A stretch of DNA of 20,957 bases, taken from positions 1 to 20,957 of the forward strand of contig ADNK01001425.1 in the NCBI GenBank assembly GCA_000320545.1. The letters run 5' to 3'. Below, piece after piece: positions 20,240-20,957 of the stretch. The notes under the pieces were generated by a model. The model saw only the letters and a program-made list of their open reading frames with translations. It made no database searches and had not been told where the DNA came from. The stretch is from Bigelowiella natans CCMP2755 (Eukaryota > Cercozoa > Chlorarachniophyceae). A program made the position numbers and the translations under genes. The stretch's first letter is position 1; each line of letters opens with the position of its first letter.

Positions 20240-20630
20240 CTTCGCATGAACGTAGTTCTTCGTTGACAAAAAGCAAATAATCGTCAAGTTTTCGTGGTCT
20301 CGAAAACCGGAAACCTTGTAAATAGCTGGCTGCTCTGGTGGATGAGTAGTGGAAAAGATACTGATATTATTACTCCTCCTACATATCATCTCTGCTACTA
20401 AAACCACTACTACAACCACCGTTACTACTATTACTACTACTACTACTACTACTAATACTACCAGATTTTTGGCTACCGACTCAATTTAAGTATTAAATAT
20501 CAAAATCATTCTTTTTTAAGGGTAAGAGAGTATAACTATGAGCGAGAGCAGCTGGAAGTAGAGATAGATGTAGTAGTAGTAGTAATTGTAAAACAGCTAC
20601 TGCTGCTGCTGCTGCTGCTATGCGTATATT

Positions 20631-20688
<58 letters not shown>

Positions 20689-20957
20689 GGGGGGGGGGGG
20701 GGGGGGCAAAATTCCCCCTGCGAAAACCCCAGAACCGGTTATTTTTCCCAGAAAACCCATTGGGGTTACATTTAAAACCCCCCTTTGGGGTATTGGAGAA
20801 ATCGGAAAGCATTATTGGGGATTGGGGTAAATATTTTTTTTATTTTTACCCACTCCTCATTTTCCCGGTTTACCTACCTTTTATTTCTTTTCAATCCCCC
20901 TTTTTCTTCTTATACCTCGAAAGAACAAGCTCTGTTTAAATAAATGGCGGGTGGGCA
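19430..20957 (-). CDS. hemW: HemW/coproporphyrinogen III oxidase-like radical SAM protein, C-terminal part
   Basis: Firm exons, in gene order: 20240-20334 (AASYLQGFRFSRPRKLDDY), about 20129 or 20060 down to 19954 (LTDKVMLGLRLRE), 19814-19877 (GLDIESIGIHYGTNVV), 19629-19698 (AQTAITMGHAKVEIDPNSG) and 19430-19505 (RLVDPDGFMISSEII, stop at 19430-19432). All introns are GT-AG with matching phases. (R)FSRPR, LMLGLRL.EGLD and L.DP.GF..S..II are hallmarks of the HemN/HemW C-terminal half. HemW (RSAD1 in animals) is a radical SAM protein thought to deliver heme to respiratory enzymes; HemN oxidises coproporphyrinogen. The radical SAM core with CxxxCxxC is upstream, off the window or in the damaged tail, so the two cannot be told apart with certainty. 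An exon at about 20723-20830 (SDFSNTPKG...FWGF) matches the family's YEIS.F......C.HN..YW....GFG block but is corrupted. Confidence 0.85.
20135..20239 (-). repeat. HemW-like intron made largely of (GTA)n and (TA)n
   Basis: The intron starts exactly at 20239 with gtagtagtag on the gene strand. It runs through about nine GTA units and three GTAGTG units (20197-20239), then (TA)n at about 20156-20190, and ends in the pyrimidine-rich acceptor ttctctttctcag near 20130. Very little of it is non-repetitive. Confidence 0.88.
20335..20722 (-). repeat. Repeat-filled intron of the HemW-like gene
   Basis: Between the damaged exon and the acceptor at 20335 lie (TAC)n near 20404-20460, (GTA)n near 20570-20585, (GCT)n near 20597-20619, (GT)n near 20630-20643, (GA)n 20644-20685 and a run of 20 G at 20687-20706. 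The acceptor atccaccag|A is phase 2 and fits a preceding Gly codon. Confidence 0.7.
20687..20957. other. Probable low-quality sequence at the contig end
   Basis: After the 20-base G run the sequence fills with runs of four to six identical bases (CCCCC, GGGG, TTTTTTT), unlike anything else in the window. Yet on the minus strand it still shows a blurred copy of a conserved HemW block. That is what polymerase slippage and miscalled bases after a long GA/G tract look like in a read end. This is inference from composition. Confidence 0.7.

Overview
The window is nuclear DNA of a eukaryote, most likely a protist or alga; a stramenopile such as a diatom is my guess, not something the sequence proves. 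Genes are split by short GT-AG introns (about 40-510 bases). The gene set is eukaryotic housekeeping: TRAPPII, AIDA, a P2-type Ca2+ ATPase, a complex I LYR subunit and a HemW-like protein. I saw no bacterial operons, rRNA, tRNA, CRISPR array or transposase. The left 9 kb and the right end are loaded with microsatellites, mostly (GAT/ATC)n and (GTA/TAC)n.

Layout: (1) 1-9261, minus strand: a very fragmented TRAPPC10/Trs130 gene. It starts at 9261 and runs leftward, and its C-terminal part is probably beyond the left edge. I could piece it together exon by exon from reading frames, splice sites and matching phases. (2) 9262-9923: a divergent promoter region with (GTT)n. (3) 9924-10805, plus: an intron-less AIDA homologue. 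(4) 10806-12910: a 3'-3' intergenic island rich in palindromic words. (5) 12911-16298, minus: a P2-type Ca2+ ATPase with one intron. (6) 16299-17779: a divergent intergenic region with two long (AC)n tracts. (7) 17780-18416, plus: a five-exon NDUFB9-like LYR protein. (8) 18417-19429: a second 3'-3' island with the same palindromic style. (9) 19430 to the right edge, minus: the C-terminal exons of a HemW/CPO-III-like radical SAM protein. Its next upstream exon lies in a low-quality tail after (GA)n and a 20-base G run.

The genes are not a pathway cluster. Two act in membrane traffic or calcium handling (TRAPPC10, Ca2+ ATPase) and two in mitochondrial respiration or heme biology (NDUFB9, HemW). 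The most unusual property is the meeting of microsatellites and splicing: several introns begin exactly at, or within a few bases of, a (GTA)n, (GT)n or (GAT)n tract, and the exons carry the same repeats as Asp, Glu, Ser or Thr runs. The second is the confinement of palindromic-word-rich DNA to the two convergent intergenic regions.
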